Assembly: GCA_032622095.1 (NCBI GenBank)
Contig: CP136066.1
Location: 227,854,961-227,918,960 of the forward strand
From: Siphonodentalium dalli
Taxonomy: Eukaryota > Mollusca > Scaphopoda > Gadilida > Siphonodentaliidae
Direction: 5' to 3'
DNA: 64,000 nt
In this document: positions 45,301 to 58,200 of the stretch, one piece after another
Layout of the letters: the number at the start of each line of letters is the position of its first letter
How positions within the stretch are numbered: the first letter of the stretch is position 1
Position numbers and translations under genes: made by a program
The notes under the pieces: generated by a model
Database searches by the model: none
The model's input: the letters and a program-made list of their open reading frames with translations, nothing else
Told to the model about the DNA's origin: nothing

Positions 45301-48068
45301 TGTACCAAAAAGTGCCACGCCCACTTTCAGCGCACATTGTACCAAAAAGTGTACCAAAAAGTGCCACGCCCACTTTCAGCGCACACTGTACCAGAAAGTG
45401 TACCAAAAAGTGTACCAAAAAGTGCCACGCCCACTTTCAGCGCACACTGTACCAGAAAGTGTACCAAAAAGTGTACCAAAAAGTACCACGCCCACCTTTA
45501 GCGCACACGGTACCAGAAAGTGTACCAAAAAGTACCACGCCAACTTTCAGAGCACACTGTACCAGAAAGTGTACCAAAAAGTGTACCAAAAAGTGCCACG
45601 CCCACTTTCAGCGCACACTGTACCAGAAAGTGTACCAAAAAGGGCCACGCCAACTTTCAGCGCACACTGTACCAGAAAGTGTACCAAAAAGTGTACCAAA
45701 AAGTACCACGCCCACCTTTAGCGCACACTGTACCAGAAAGTGTACAAAAAAGTGCCACGCCCACTTTCAGCGCACAATGTACCAGAAAGTGTACCAAAAA
45801 GTGCCACGCCCACCTTTAGCGCACACTGTACCAGAAAGTTTACCAGAAAGTGTACCAAAAAGTGTACCAAAAAGTGTACCAAAAAGTACCACGCCCACCT
45901 TTAGCGCACACTGTACCAGAAAGTGTACCAAAAAGTGTACCAAAAAGTGCCACGCCCACTTTCAGCGCACACTGTACCAGAAAGTGTACCAAAACGTGTA
46001 CCAAAAAGTGCCACGCCCACTTTCAGCGCACATTGTACCAAAAAGTGTACCAAAAAGTGCCACGCCCACTTTCAGCGCACATTGTACCAAAAAGTGTACC
46101 AAAAAGTGCCACGCCCACTTTCAGCGCACACTGTACCAAAAAGTGTACCAAAAAGTGTACCAAAAAGTGTACCAAAATATGCCACGCCCACTTTCAGAGC
46201 ACACTGTACCAGAAAGTGTACCAAAAAGTGTACCAAAAGTGCCACGGCCTTTCAGCGCACACTGTACCAGAAAGTGTACCAAAAAGTGTACCAAAAAGTG
46301 CCACGCCCACTTTCAGCGCACACTGTACCAGAAAGTGTACCAGAAAGTGTACCAAAAAGTGTACCTAAAAGTGTACCAAAATATGCCACGCCCACTTTCA
46401 GAGCACACTGTACCAGAAAGTGTACCAAAAAGTGTACCAAAAGTGCCACGCCCTTTCAGCGCACACTGTACCAGAAAGTGTACCAAAAAGTGTACCAAAA
46501 AGTGTACCAAAAAGTACCACGCCCACCTTTAGCGCACACTGTACCAGAAAGTGTACCAAAAAGTGTACCAAAAAGTGTACCAACAAGTACCACGCCCACT
46601 TTCAGCGCACACTGTACCAAAAAGTGTACCAAAAAGTGTACCTAAAAGTGCCACGCCCACTTTCAGCGCACACTGTACCAGAAAGTGTACCAGAAAGTGT
46701 ACCAAAAAGTGTACCAAAAAGTGCCACGCCCACCTTTAGCGCACACTGTACCAGAAAGTGTACCAAAAAGTGTACCAAAAAGTGTACCAACAAGTACCAC
46801 GCCCACTTTCAGCGCACACTGTACCAGAAAGTGTACCAAAAAGTGTACCTGAAAGTGTACCAAAAAGTGCCACGCCCACTTTCAGCGCACACTGTACCAA
46901 AAAGTGTACTAAAAAGTGTACCAAAAAGTGTACCAAAATATGCCACGCCCACTTTCAGAGCACACTGTACCAGAAAGTGTACCAAAAAGTGTACCAAAAG
47001 TGCCACGCCCTTTCAGCGCACACTGTACCAGAAAGTGTACCAAAAAGTGTACCAAAAAGTGCCACGCCCACTTTCAGCGCACACTGTACCAGAAAGTGTA
47101 CCAGAAAGTGTACCAAAAAGTGTACCTAAAAGTGTACCAAAAAGTGCCACGCCCACTTTCAGCGCACACTGTACCAAAAAGTGTACTAAAAAGTGTACCA
47201 AAAAGTGTACCAAAAAGTGCCACGCCCACTTTCAGCGCACACTGTACCAGAAAGTGTATCAAAAAGTGTACCAAAAAGTGCCACGCCCACCTTTAGCGCA
47301 CACTGTACCAGAAAGTGTACCAAAAAGTGTACCAAAAAGTGTACCAACAAGTACCACGCCCACTTTCAGCGCACACTGTACCAAAAAGTGTACCAAAAAG
47401 TGTACCAAAAAGAGTACCAAAAAGTGCCACGCCCACTTTCAGCGCATACTGTACCAGAAAGTGTACCAGAAAGTGTACCAAAAAGTGTACCTGAAAGTGT
47501 ACCAAAAAGTGCCACGCCCACTTTCAGCGCACACTGTACCAAAAAGTGTACTAAAAAGTGTACCAAAAAGTGTACCAAAATATGCCACGCCCACTTTCAG
47601 AGCACACTGTACCAGAAAGTGTACCAAAAAGTGTACCAAAAGTGCCACGCCCTTTCAGCGCACACTGTACCAGAAAGTGTACCAAAAAGTGTACCAAAAA
47701 GTGCCACGCCCACTTTCAGCGCACACTGTACCAGAAAGTGTACCAGAAAGTGTACCAAAAAGTGTACCAAAAAGTGTACCAAAATATGCCACGCCCACTT
47801 TCAGAGCACACTGTACCAGAAAGTGTACCAAAAAGTGTACCAAAAGTGCCACGCCCTTTCAGCGCACACTGTACCAGAAAGTGTACCAAAAAGTGTACCA
47901 AAAAGTGCCACGCCCACCTTTAGCGCACACTGTACCAGAAAGTGTACCAAAAAGTGTACCAAAAAGTGTACCAACAAGTACCACGCCCACTTTCAGCGCA
48001 CACTGTACCAAAAAGTGTACCAAAAAGTGTACCAAAAAGTGCCACGCCAACTTTCAGCGCACACTGTA
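42341..48068 (+). repeat. 5.7-kb satellite array (right arm), copy 2
   Basis: Same 37 + 12n bp unit design as copy 1. The first part (to about 46130) has its own variants (ATTGTACC, ACGGTACC, CCAAAACGTG) and internal duplications with offsets of 1683 and 745 bp. The variants typical of copy 1 (CAACAAG, TATGCC, ACGCCCTTTCAG) appear only from about 46150 onward. Confidence 0.95.
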
Positions 48069-48324
48069 TTCGTACTTGGCCTGTATCATCAGCTGGGAAA
48101 TACACATACCAACTTTGGTTCAGATCAAATAATCCAAACTGGAGTTATCGATCGGAATAATGTTAACAGACGCCAGGACGGCCCGACGGACGGCTCAACA
48201 GATGGACAGACTGATTACATAATACGATCTTTTTTTTTAAAAGGGCGTATAAAAATCATTGGTGACTCGAAAATTAAATGAGCCTTTAAACAATAATATC
48301 TCAACACGAGTCAACAGTCTTAAT
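48069..48324 (+). repeat. Right flank of the satellite, copy 2
   Basis: Near-identical to 16401-16656, including the GACGGCCCGACGGACGG stretch and T run. Confidence 0.5.
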
Positions 48325-48699
48325 TTAACCCTTTACCCAACAGAACGGCCCTGTGCCAATGCATTCTCTTATATATGCGAGTCGACCATAGGTCGCCTCC
48401 ATATATAAGAGAATGCATTGGCTTAACACATTAAAAATTATAAAATTGTTAAAGAATATAAGATTATTTTTTTTTAGGCCAATGCATTCTCTTATATATG
48501 CGAGGCGACCTATGGTCGACTCGCATATATAAGAGAATGCATTGGCACAGGGCATAACTGTAACTATCACAATGTGGTCAAGGAGCCGGTTCCAATGATA
48601 TCCATATTTGTATGGTTCTATTGAGACAGACCCAAGATATTTCAGGCTGTTGAAGCTTTATTTGGCCGGTTTTGGCCGGTTTGTTGGGTAAAGGGTTAA
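48325..48699. mobile_element. Family A piggyBac-like MITE, complete
   Basis: TTAA-bounded, with TTAACCCTTTACCCAACAGA at the left and GTTGGGTAAAGGGTTAA at the right. It is the intact form of the broken element at 16657 in copy 1. Confidence 0.85.
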
Positions 48700-49445
48700 A
48701 GTGGTGTGAAACACTCTGATAGAGTGATCAAATAGATATGGAGAATACTCTGTTCTTATGCAAAGTAGTTATTTTTTTTATGAATATTAATCCAAATTGA
48801 CAACAAACACTTAATATATCATCCTTATATATTAATTAAGTGCAATGACTATAGATGTCGAAATTGTTTGCGTTAGTTTATAGCAGATTGTTGCGTCCCG
48901 AATTGAGCAGTAAATATTTACAATTGAGCATATATAGTTCAGACAATGTTTTCTATGGAGTGGTATGGTCGATTCATTTGAAATTTTTGGTGATTTTAGT
49001 AGAATGATACATTCTCTAGGTTGGCATAGCACCTGAATACTAACTTATCAGTTTATCACACTCAAACAAGTCCGGGATTCATAGTGAGCTTGTAAAAATT
49101 TATATTTAGCTCATTGGCTATTTATTTTTGTGGAGTTGTTTACATAGGTGCAGAAAATAGTTTTTCCCAGACCAGATATTAGGCCAATATAAAAAAAAAT
49201 TGATAGATTTACATCCCCTCCTGGCCCTATTTTTAGTCCCCTCCTCAATTTTTGTTATTTGTCATTTACATTACCGTAATGTATGTAGGCCAATATCTCA
49301 ACTTTGTTGAGATCCCTATTCTAATTACATGCATCCCATATGGATCCCCAAACAAATAGATGAATGTACCGATGAGAGTCGTCTGCTCACTGCTCTGTGG
49401 GGCTCACTGTGGGCATATCTTTTATGCAAATATTTTTCTCATGCC
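48700..49445. other. Copy-2-only spacer; no gene
   Basis: About 750 bp absent from copy 1. It has a family C-like unit near 49310-49418 (GTCGTCTGCTC, GTGGGGCTCACTGTGGG) and otherwise plain AT-rich sequence. Confidence 0.55.
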
Positions 49446-49665
49446 GTAACCCTTTCATGACGGGAGCTACGCTGGTGCAGCCTTAAACACCCTGTGCCAT
49501 TGCATTCTCTTATATATGCAAGTCTCCCCTATGGAGCCTCTCATATATACGAGAATGCACTGGCTTACAAGATCAAGGTAATTATTGTTAGGCGAATGCA
49601 TTCTCTCATATATGGTAGGCATATTTAAGAGAATGCATTAGCACAGGGTTTTCGCAAAAAAGGGA
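49446..49665. mobile_element. Family B MITE
   Basis: Starts CCGTAACCCTTTCATGACGG and holds two palindromes; the second is the one fused to family A in copy 1. The left TTAA has changed to GTAA. Confidence 0.6.
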
Positions 49666-49820
49666 TAATCATCAAATCACATCTCAATGACACATGAACC
49701 AGTCTATTTTGATGAAATTGGACAACCTAAAACACCTTGTATTATATAATATAGGATACTGCCTAATCTAACAATGTCATTTCATATTAATAATATTATC
49801 GAATAATTCTTTTATCACAG

Positions 49821-49914
49821 GGAAACCCATGTTTCAACGACCAACCAACAATTGGAACACAGTGCAAATGTCAGCTGCCATATTGGGGAAGATGTTGTCA
49901 GTTGGACGCACAAG
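49821..49914 (+). CDS. Exon with EGF-like segment, lectin copy 2
   Basis: 94 nt, AG acceptor and CAAG|GTATCT donor; protein identical to copy 1. Confidence 0.75.
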
Positions 49915-52900
49915 GTATCTATCTAATCATGCAGTGTAAATAATACTCCTGTATAGAGCCTCACACGGACCCAAGCAGACGATATTCATCAGTACATTGT
50001 TCTCTCTGTCAGGGGCTCCATAGAGGGTTAAATAATACTCCTGTATAGAGCCTCAGATGGACCCAAGCAGACGACAGTCATCAGTACATTGATCTCTGTC
50101 AGTGAGAGCTTTCCGATGAATGGCAACAAGCCATATTTCCGACTAAATCCTGAAAAATTACCCATAATTCTGCTGTGGTTAATGAGCCGATTATTAAAAG
50201 CATTACTGTAAATTTCTCATATTAAAATGTCCCTGTCCACATTTGCAGTACGATTAAAACTTACACATCAGTATTCAGAATCTTGGTGGGATTTGAAATC
50301 CAGATTAATATATTTAATACATTTGAAATTTTTTTTTTGCCTACCCTATTTTTAAACAAACTAAAAACAATTTGCCAGATTAATTTACCCCCCCCCCTCC
50401 CACCTCGCCTAACTTTCAGCGCAAAAAAATATGCAAACCAAGTAATAAAAAATGAAATGCTACTTTGTTTCAGACTGCCCACCATTACATGACTACTCCC
50501 TGTACAATCTAACTAACTCAAATGTCTGTCTGAAATATTTCGGCGACACGTCAGGTGATAGGATGAACTCCACCGACGCCATGGAGTACTGCGCCAATGA
50601 AGGCGGGCACCTGCTGGTCTTAGAAGATCAAGTGATGCTGGATGACGTCAAAGTAATTCTCACCGGACTAGGCAAAACTTCAGGTAAAACTTCAGGTAAA
50701 ACTTCAGGTAAATTCAGGTAAAACTTCAGGTAAAACGTCAGGTAAATTCAGGTAAAACTTCAGGTAAACGTCAGGTAAATTCAGGTAAAACTTCAGGTAA
50801 ATCGTCAGGTAAATCGTCAGGTAAATCGTCAGGTAAAACTTCAGGTAAAACTTCAGGTAAAGCATCAGGTAAAACGACAGGTAAATTCAGGGTCTGGATC
50901 CTAATATAATTAGATCACCAGAGAAGAAAAGCATGCATACTATTATGATCATGCCCTGTGCCAATGCATTCTCTTATATATGCGAGTCGACCATAGGTCG
51001 CCTCGCATATATAAGAGAATGCATTGGCCTAACAAATTTATATTATTTTTTATAATTGTTAAAAATTGTAAAAAAAAAATTTAAATGATAAAATTGTTAA
51101 AGAATGTAAGAAATAATAAAAAATTTTTTTAATAAATGTAAGATATAATGATAAATGAAAGTGTCAATGACACTGTAGCTCAACTTGGAAAGGGAATAAT
51201 TTCATGTGTTAAAGTCAATGGAGTGATTAGGAATGTGGAAAGTTGAAAGGCATAGTTATGCAAAGAGTAAAATCTAAGATGACCGCTGGCAGCCATGTTT
51301 TTTTGCCAAATGATCCCAAAAAGACTCGTTCCCATTTACATGTCATTATTAACATCCAGTACAAATTTCATGAAGATCTGACAAAAGCTACGACCTGTAG
51401 GCCGCGCCAAAGGATTTAGTCATGCAAAGAGTTAAATCCAAGATGGCTTCTGGTGGCCATTTTTTTTGGCCGAATGACCCCAAAATGACTCGTTCCCATC
51501 TACATGTCAATGTTAACATCCTTGACAAATTTCATGATGATCAGACGAGCAGTATGACCTGTAGCCCGCACCAATGGATTGAATTTTTAAATCCAAAATG
51601 GTGGCTGGTGGCCATGTTTTTTGCCGAATGATCCCAAAATAACTCGTTCCCATCTACATGACAATGTCAACATTCAGTATAAAATTTCATAAAGATCGGA
51701 CCAAAGGTACGACCTGTAGCCCGTGCTAATGGATTGAATTTTGAAATCCAAGATGGCCGCTGGTGGCCATGTTGTTTGTCCGAATGACTCCAAAATGACT
51801 CGTTCCCATCTACATTCCAATTTCAACAGCCATGACAAATTTCATGATGATCAGACTAAAGGTACGACCTGTCGCCCGTGCTAAAGGATTTAGTCATACA
51901 AAGAGTAAAATCCAAAATCTCAAAATCTATGCCTTCCAATATTTTTTTCCAACAAACTATAAGGAATGAAGAGTTTGAAAAGTTGTGTCATTAAATATAC
52001 GCTATTGAATACACCAAAGAGTCTTAATTTATTTATCTGGGACTATTTCTTAACCCGAACAAACAACGCATAGTTAAGCGAAACATCACTCCATGCCTTA
52101 TAGAAGCCTATGTTAGTTTCGGGTCCTATTTGTTGATTTAAGTATGTTTTGTCAAGGTTTTGGACCATGTAATAAATAGAATCTACAACTCGTCCCCAGT
52201 TTATAGCAGAATTAACAAAACTCGTTGAGTAAATTAGGTCTGGACCGAGCCTTTCCTAATTTACTCGACTCGTTTTGTAAATTCCGCTATAAACTGGGGG
52301 TTCGTTGTAGATCCTCTATCTATGACCATAACCTATTCATATTTTCTTTATTTGTGTTGGGAATAGTAGACGGCGCTTACCAGTGCAGTCAAATTTCACT
52401 CTTAACAATATCGCAGCAAATGAACAGTCTTCCGACAAAATACGTTGTAAAATCTTTTGCGCCAGCTTTGTTGTTCAATAATATTACTAATATATGCCTT
52501 TCTAAATGACAATAACATGATGACTCAATCACTCCTTCATAACAACATTTAAATTAATTGAATGCTAATTGAGTTGCTTATCGTGTGCCGTCATGATTAA
52601 TCATTCTCCTAGACAAAATATATGTATGATACCGAATTAGTGCGAGACTAATTTTGAATAATTTGTGTGAATTTTGATTTTGGATTATCCCTCTTTTATC
52701 AAATTCACAAAAAAGTAATGGTTATATACCACTATAATAGTGAAATTCAGGATGTGCCTGACCTGATAAATATCATGTTTTTTAAAACCGCCATTCAATT
52801 AGATCTACTTTTAAGCTAAATTTCTCATTTTATTTACATATAGGTGCAATCTGGATTGATGGCGAAGTAGACACTACCAATGGCACAGTTTACTTATGGA

Positions 52901-53046
52901 ACGGACAGCCAGCTTCATTTCTCCCGTGGTATCCAGGTTATCCTGAAGGTGGTTCTTGGCAGTGGAAAGTGAGGCTCCAAGTAAATACGATGGAGTTCAA
53001 AAATGGGTATGGAGGTGTGAGCTATCCCATAATATGTCAGCTCTGA
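49821..53046 (+). CDS. EGF/C-type lectin-like protein, copy 2 (5' incomplete)
   Basis: Exons 49821-49914, 50474-50683 and 52844-53046 have the same lengths, phases and splice sites as copy 1 and give 168 intact codons. The EGF-like cysteines, the CTLD cysteines 33, 50, 71 and 166, WIDG and the stop are all kept, so both copies look functional. Compared with copy 1 there is one synonymous change and five replacements: S to P near the CTLD start, then T to I, S to N, P to S and I to L around WIDG and the following loop. The first three donor units are all 12-mers here, so use of the second or third donor would add one or two TSGK repeats in frame. Ligand and expression are unknown. Confidence 0.85.
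50474..50683 (+). CDS. CTLD first-half exon, lectin copy 2
   Basis: 210 nt, phase 1 at both ends. The single base change from copy 1 turns Ser35 into Pro. It ends at the first of 18 tandem donor sites. Confidence 0.85.
50672..50890 (+). repeat. Minisatellite of 18 splice-donor sites, copy 2
   Basis: 18 CAGGTAAA sites in 12-, 11- and 10-bp units. Compared with copy 1 there are extra TCGT and ACTT units and an 11-mer. The first three units are 12-mers, so the frame is kept across them. Confidence 0.9.
50960..51028. repeat. 69-bp palindrome (family A core), copy 2
   Basis: Same solitary palindrome as 18145-18213. Confidence 0.8.
51156..51915 (+). mobile_element. 5' part of a Helitron-like element, copy 2
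   Basis: Same TGAAAGTGTCAATGACACTG start and tandem units as 18341-19110, also lacking a 3' end. The truncation predates the duplication. Confidence 0.7.
52178..52313. mobile_element. Palindromic MITE, copy 2
   Basis: Same as 19362-19517 but with a single GGTCTGGACCGAG centre. A retroelement-free empty site follows near 52430. Confidence 0.65.
52844..53046 (+). CDS. CTLD second-half exon with stop, lectin copy 2
   Basis: 203 nt from a TATAG acceptor to TGA. The replacements relative to copy 1 all lie in the first 80 nt; the rest, including YPIICQL, is identical. Confidence 0.85.
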
Positions 53047-53052
53047 TTACTA

Positions 53053-53281
53053 CAGTAATGCCCTAAATAATCGACTCCTTAACCGCAGCAGAATTATGGG
53101 CAACTTTTCAGCATTTAGTCTGATGATTGGGGACCATCAAATCTGGCTTGTTGCCATTCATTGGAAAGCTCTCAGTGAGAGCTTTCCGATGAATGGTAAC
53201 AAGCCATATTTCCGACTAAATCCTGAAAAATTACCCATAATTCTGCTGTGATTAAGGAGTCAATTATTTAGGGAATTACTG
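53053..53281. mobile_element. Family E palindromic MITE in lectin 3' UTR, copy 2
   Basis: The same 229-bp palindrome seven bases after the stop codon, with TA flanks. An AATAAA follows at 53315-53320. The insertion is older than the duplication. Confidence 0.85.
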
Positions 53282-53368
53282 TAGTTCCAGATAAAAATGT
53301 ATGTAATTTCAAGGAATAAATCTGTCTACAACTGACAGGCACACTCTATCCAGACTTGCATCTGCAAA

Positions 53369-53843
53369 AATAAAAGGTCAGCTGACCAGTGTCCCTCCCG
53401 ACAACATGGCAAGTCTGAAAAAATAAAAGGTCAGCTGACCACAGTGTCCCTCCCGACAACATGGCAAGTCTGAAAAAATAAAAGGTCAGCTGACCACAGT
53501 GTCCCCCGACAACGTGGCAAGTTTTTGGCGGAGGCTGGTCACAGAGCTGACCACAGTGTCCCCCGACAACGTGGCAAGTCTGAAAAAATAAAAGGTCAGC
53601 TGACCACAGTGTCCCCCGACAACGTGGCAAGTCTGAAAAAATAAAAGGTCAGCTGACCACAGTGTCCCCCGACAACATGGCAAGTCTGAAAAAATAAAAG
53701 GTCAGCTGACCAGTGTCCCCCGACAACGTGGCAAGTCTGAAAAAATAAAAGGTCAGCTGACCACAGTGTCCCCCGACAACGTGGCAAGTCTGAAAAAATA
53801 ATAGGTCAGCTGACCACAGTGTCCCCCGACAACGTGGCAAGTC
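53369..53843. repeat. ~53-bp tandem repeats, copy 2
   Basis: About nine units of the AGGTCAGCTGACC / CAACGTGGCAAGTCTG repeat, uninterrupted by the insertion seen in copy 1. Confidence 0.85.
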
Positions 53844-53879
53844 GATGCCGCTTTGTTAAAGAAATTAAAAAAAATGTTG

Positions 53880-54425
53880 AAATGTTCTAAGTCGAAAAGG
53901 GTTAATAACTCCGTAAAAAAAATCCCAGCATCAATATACATGTTGCACATCTCCAATCTGTGGGTAACAATACTCGGAAGATTAAAATATCTACGATCAA
54001 AACTGTAGGATGAGTTGATTACACCATGAAGGTGCCCTCATACAGAAAAGTATAAAATGTTGGAATTTTCTAAGTCAAAAAGGGTTAATAACTGTGTCAA
54101 AAAATGCTTTTTCCGTCATCTATATACATGTTGCACATCTCCAATATTTGGGTAACAATACTCCGAAGTTTCAAATATCTACGATCAAAACTGTAGGAGT
54201 TGATTACACCATGAAGGTGCCCTCATACATAAAATTATAAAAAAAATATTGAAAAGGGTTAATAACTCCGTAAAAAAAATAAAAAATTCCATCATCTATA
54301 TACATGTTGCACTTCTTCAATATATGGGCAACAATATTCTGAAGTTTCAAACCTCTAGGATGAAAACTGTAAGAGGAGTTGATTACACCATGAAGGTACT
54401 CAAAAGTGTGACGGACGGATGGACA
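53880..54425. repeat. ~180-bp tandem repeats with GGACGGAT tail, copy 2
   Basis: Three units with ATATACATGTTGCAC and GTTGATTACACCATGA; one unit more than copy 1. Confidence 0.7.
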
Positions 54426-54560
54426 AACGCACGGATGGATGGACAGAATCGTTTAGGACAATAAAAAAAACAAATTGCCAGCTCAGATTACTATCTTGTT
54501 TTGTTTATCTTTGTTCATCAGGAATGCATGAATGTACAGACGCAGTTCATGATATCATTC

Positions 54561-54842
54561 TTAACTATTTCATGGCGGTAGCTGCGCTGGTGCAGCATTA
54601 ATGATCGTGTGTATTAACAATCCTATGCCACTGCATTCTCTTATATATGCTAGTCTCGCATAGGGTGCCTCGCAAAAATAACAGAATGCACTGGTTTACA
54701 AGGTCAAGGTAAATATTGTTAGGAGGCCAATGTATTCTCTTATATATACGAGGCTCCCCATGGGAGACTCGCATATATAAGAGAATACATTGGCACAGGG
54801 TTTTCGTGAAATTTTAGGAAGCTCCAGTCATGGATGGGTTAA
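54561..54842. mobile_element. Family B TTAA-bounded MITE, copy 2
   Basis: Counterpart of 22717-22995, with TTAA at both ends and two palindromes. Confidence 0.7.
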
Positions 54843-55212
54843 ATATGTATATACATTTAATACATTCTGTTATTGTAAACATTATGATCAAATATATTTT
54901 TCACGAATACATTACTACTTTCAGTTGACAACTCTTTTGAGTTCAGAACAAAATTTATATTTTCTATGGAATAAACTGGTTTATTGTCACATTTGTGACA
55001 TATTACTGTTATTGGGGTATTTATGCAGCGGGTCAACAACGCTAAACCCGATATAGAACAATATTAACACAGGACTTTGATGTAAAGCAGCATTGTCCCA
55101 ACCGATTTGACTAGCTGGGTTACATGAAAGGAAACTTAGACTTTAGTACACCGGAGTTGATAATACAATGTTTTGGAGCTTCCTCCTTCAATATGGCATG
55201 ATATATTTTACA

Positions 55213-58200
55213 TGAAAGTGTCAATGACACTGTAGCTCAACTTGGAAAGGGAATAATTTAATGTATTACAGTCAATGGAGCCATTAGGAATGTGGAAAGT
55301 TGAATATCTAATACATGTTTATAGACATGAAGAGAAAAGTAAAATCCAAGATGGCTGCTGGCGGCCATGATTTCGGCCGAATGACCCCAAAATGAGTCGT
55401 TCCCATCTACATGTCATCGTTAACATCCATGACAAATTTTATGACGATCAGACTAAAGGTACGACCTGTAGCCCATGCTAAAGAATTTAGTCATACAAAG
55501 AGTAAAATCCAAGATGGCTGCTGGCGGCCATGTTTTTTGGCCGAATGATCCCAAAATGACTCGTTCCCATCTACATGTCATTATTAACATTCATGACAAA
55601 TTTTATGATGATCAAACTAAAGGTATGACATGTAGCCCGCGCTAAAGAATTTAGTCATACAAAGAGTAAAATCCAAGATGGCTGCTGGCGGCCATTTTTT
55701 GGGCCGAATGACCCCAAAATTACTCGTTCCCATCTACATGTCAATATTATCATCCATGACAAATTTCATGATCATCAGACGAACAGTACGACCTGTGGCC
55801 CGTGCTAATGGATTAAATTTTTAAATCCAAGATGGCCACTGGCGGCCATGTTTTTTGTCCGAATGACCCCAAAATGACTTGTTCCCATCTACATTCCAAT
55901 TTCAACAACCATGACAAATTTTATGATGATCAGACTAAAGGTACGACCTGTAGCCCATGCTAAAGGATTTAGTCATACAAAGAGTAAAATCCAAGATGGC
56001 TGCTGGCGGCCATGTTTTTCGGCCGAATGACCTCAAAATGACTCGTTCCCATCTACATGTCATTATTAACATTCATGACAAATTTCATGATGATCAGACT
56101 AAAGGTACAACCTGTAGCCCGTGCTAAAGGATTTAGTCATACAAAGAGTAAAATCCAAGATGGCTGCTGGCGACCAGGTTTTTTGGCCGAATGACCCCAA
56201 AATTACTCGTTCCCATCTACATGTCATTGTTAACATCCATGACACATTTTATGATGATCAGACTAAAGGTACGACCTGCAGCCCGTGCTAAAGAATTTAG
56301 TCATACAAAGAGTAAAATCCAAGATGGCTGCTGGCGGCCATGTTTTTTGGCCGAATGACCCCAAAATTACTCATTCCCATCTACATGTCAATATTACCAT
56401 CCACGACAAATTTCATGATGATCAGAAGAACAGTACGACCTGTGGCCCGTGCTAATGGATTAAATTTTTAAATCCAATATGGCCGCTGGCGGCCATGTTT
56501 TTTGTCCGAATGACCCCAAAATGACTCGTTCCCATCTACATTCCAATTTCAACAACCATGACAAATTTTATGATGATCAGACTAAAGGTACGACCTGTAG
56601 CCCGTGCTAAAGGATTTAGTCATACAAAGAGTAAAATCCAAGATGGCTGCTGGCGGCCATGTTTTTCTGCCGAATGACCTCAAAATGACTCGTTCCCATC
56701 TACATGTCATTATTAACATTCATGACAAATTTCATGATGATCAGACTAAAGGTACAACCTGTAGCCCGTGCTAAAGGATTTAGTCATACAAAGAGTAAAA
56801 TCCAAGATGGCTGCTGGCGTCCAGGTTTTTTGGCCGAACGACCCCAAAATTACTCGTTCCCATCTACATGTCATTGTTAACATCCATGACACATTTTATG
56901 ATGATCAGACTAAAGGTACGACCTGCAGCCCGTGCTAAAGAATTTAGTCATACAAAGAGTAAAATCCAAGATGGCTGCTGGCGGCCATGTTTTTGGGCCG
57001 AATGACCCCAAAATTACTCGTTCCCATCTACATGTCAATATTATCATCCATGACAAATTTCATGATGATCAGAAGAACAATACGACCTGTCGCCCGTGCT
57101 AATGGATTAAATTTTTAAACCCAATATGGCCGCTGGCGGCCATGTTTTTTGTCCGAATGACCCCAAAATGACTCGTTCCCATCTACATTCCAATTTCAAC
57201 AACCATGACAAATTTTATGATGATCAGACTAAAAGTAGGACCTGTAGCCCGTGCTAAAGGATTTAGTCATACAAAGAGTAAAATCCAAGATGGCTGCTGG
57301 CGACCATGTTTTTTAGCCGAATGACCCCAAAATTACTCGTTCCCATCTACATGTCATTGTTAATATCCATGACAAATTTTATGATGATCAGACTAAAGGT
57401 ACGACCTGCAGCCCGTGCTAAAGAATTTAGTCATACAAAGAGTAAAATCGAAGATGGCTGCTGGCGGCCATGTTTATTGGCCGAATGACCCCAAAATTAC
57501 TCGTTCCCATCTACATGTCAATATTATCATCCATGACAAATTTCATGGTGATCAGACGAACAGTACGACCTGTGGCCCGTGCTAATGGATTAAATTTTGA
57601 AATCCAAGATGGCTGCTGGCGGCCATGTTTTTTGTCCGAATGACCCCAAAATGACTCGTTCCCATCTACATTCCAATTTCAACAGCCATGACAAATTTTA
57701 TGATGATCAGACTAAAGGTACGACCTGTAGCCCGTGCTAAAGGATTTAGTCATACAAAGAGTAAAATACAGGATGGCTGCTGGCGGCCATGTTTTTTGGC
57801 CGAATGACCCCAAAATGACTCGTTCCCATCTACATGTCATTATTAACATTCTTGACAAAATTTATGATGATCAGACTAAAAGTACGACCTGTAGCCCGTG
57901 CTAAAGAATTTAGTCATACAAAGAGTAAAATCCAAGATGGCTGCTGGCGGCCATGTTTTTGGGCCGAATGACCCCAAAATTACTCGTTCCCATCTACATG
58001 TCAATATTAACATCCATGACAAATTTCATGAAGATCAGACAAACAGTACGGCCTGTAGCCCATGCTAATGGATTGAATTTTGAAATCCAATATGGCCACT
58101 GGCGGCCATGTTTTTTTTCCGAATGACCCCAAAATTAAATATTCTGGTCTAAATGTTGATGTCAACAGCTATGACAAATTTCATAATGATCCGACGAAAG

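Noticed and set aside
52225-52509. A 94-codon frame in the copy 2 intron that could be a PAN-like exon
   Set aside because: It lies between the two halves of the CTLD, where an extra domain would break the fold, lacks a donor site at its end, and is interrupted by the retrotransposon in copy 1.
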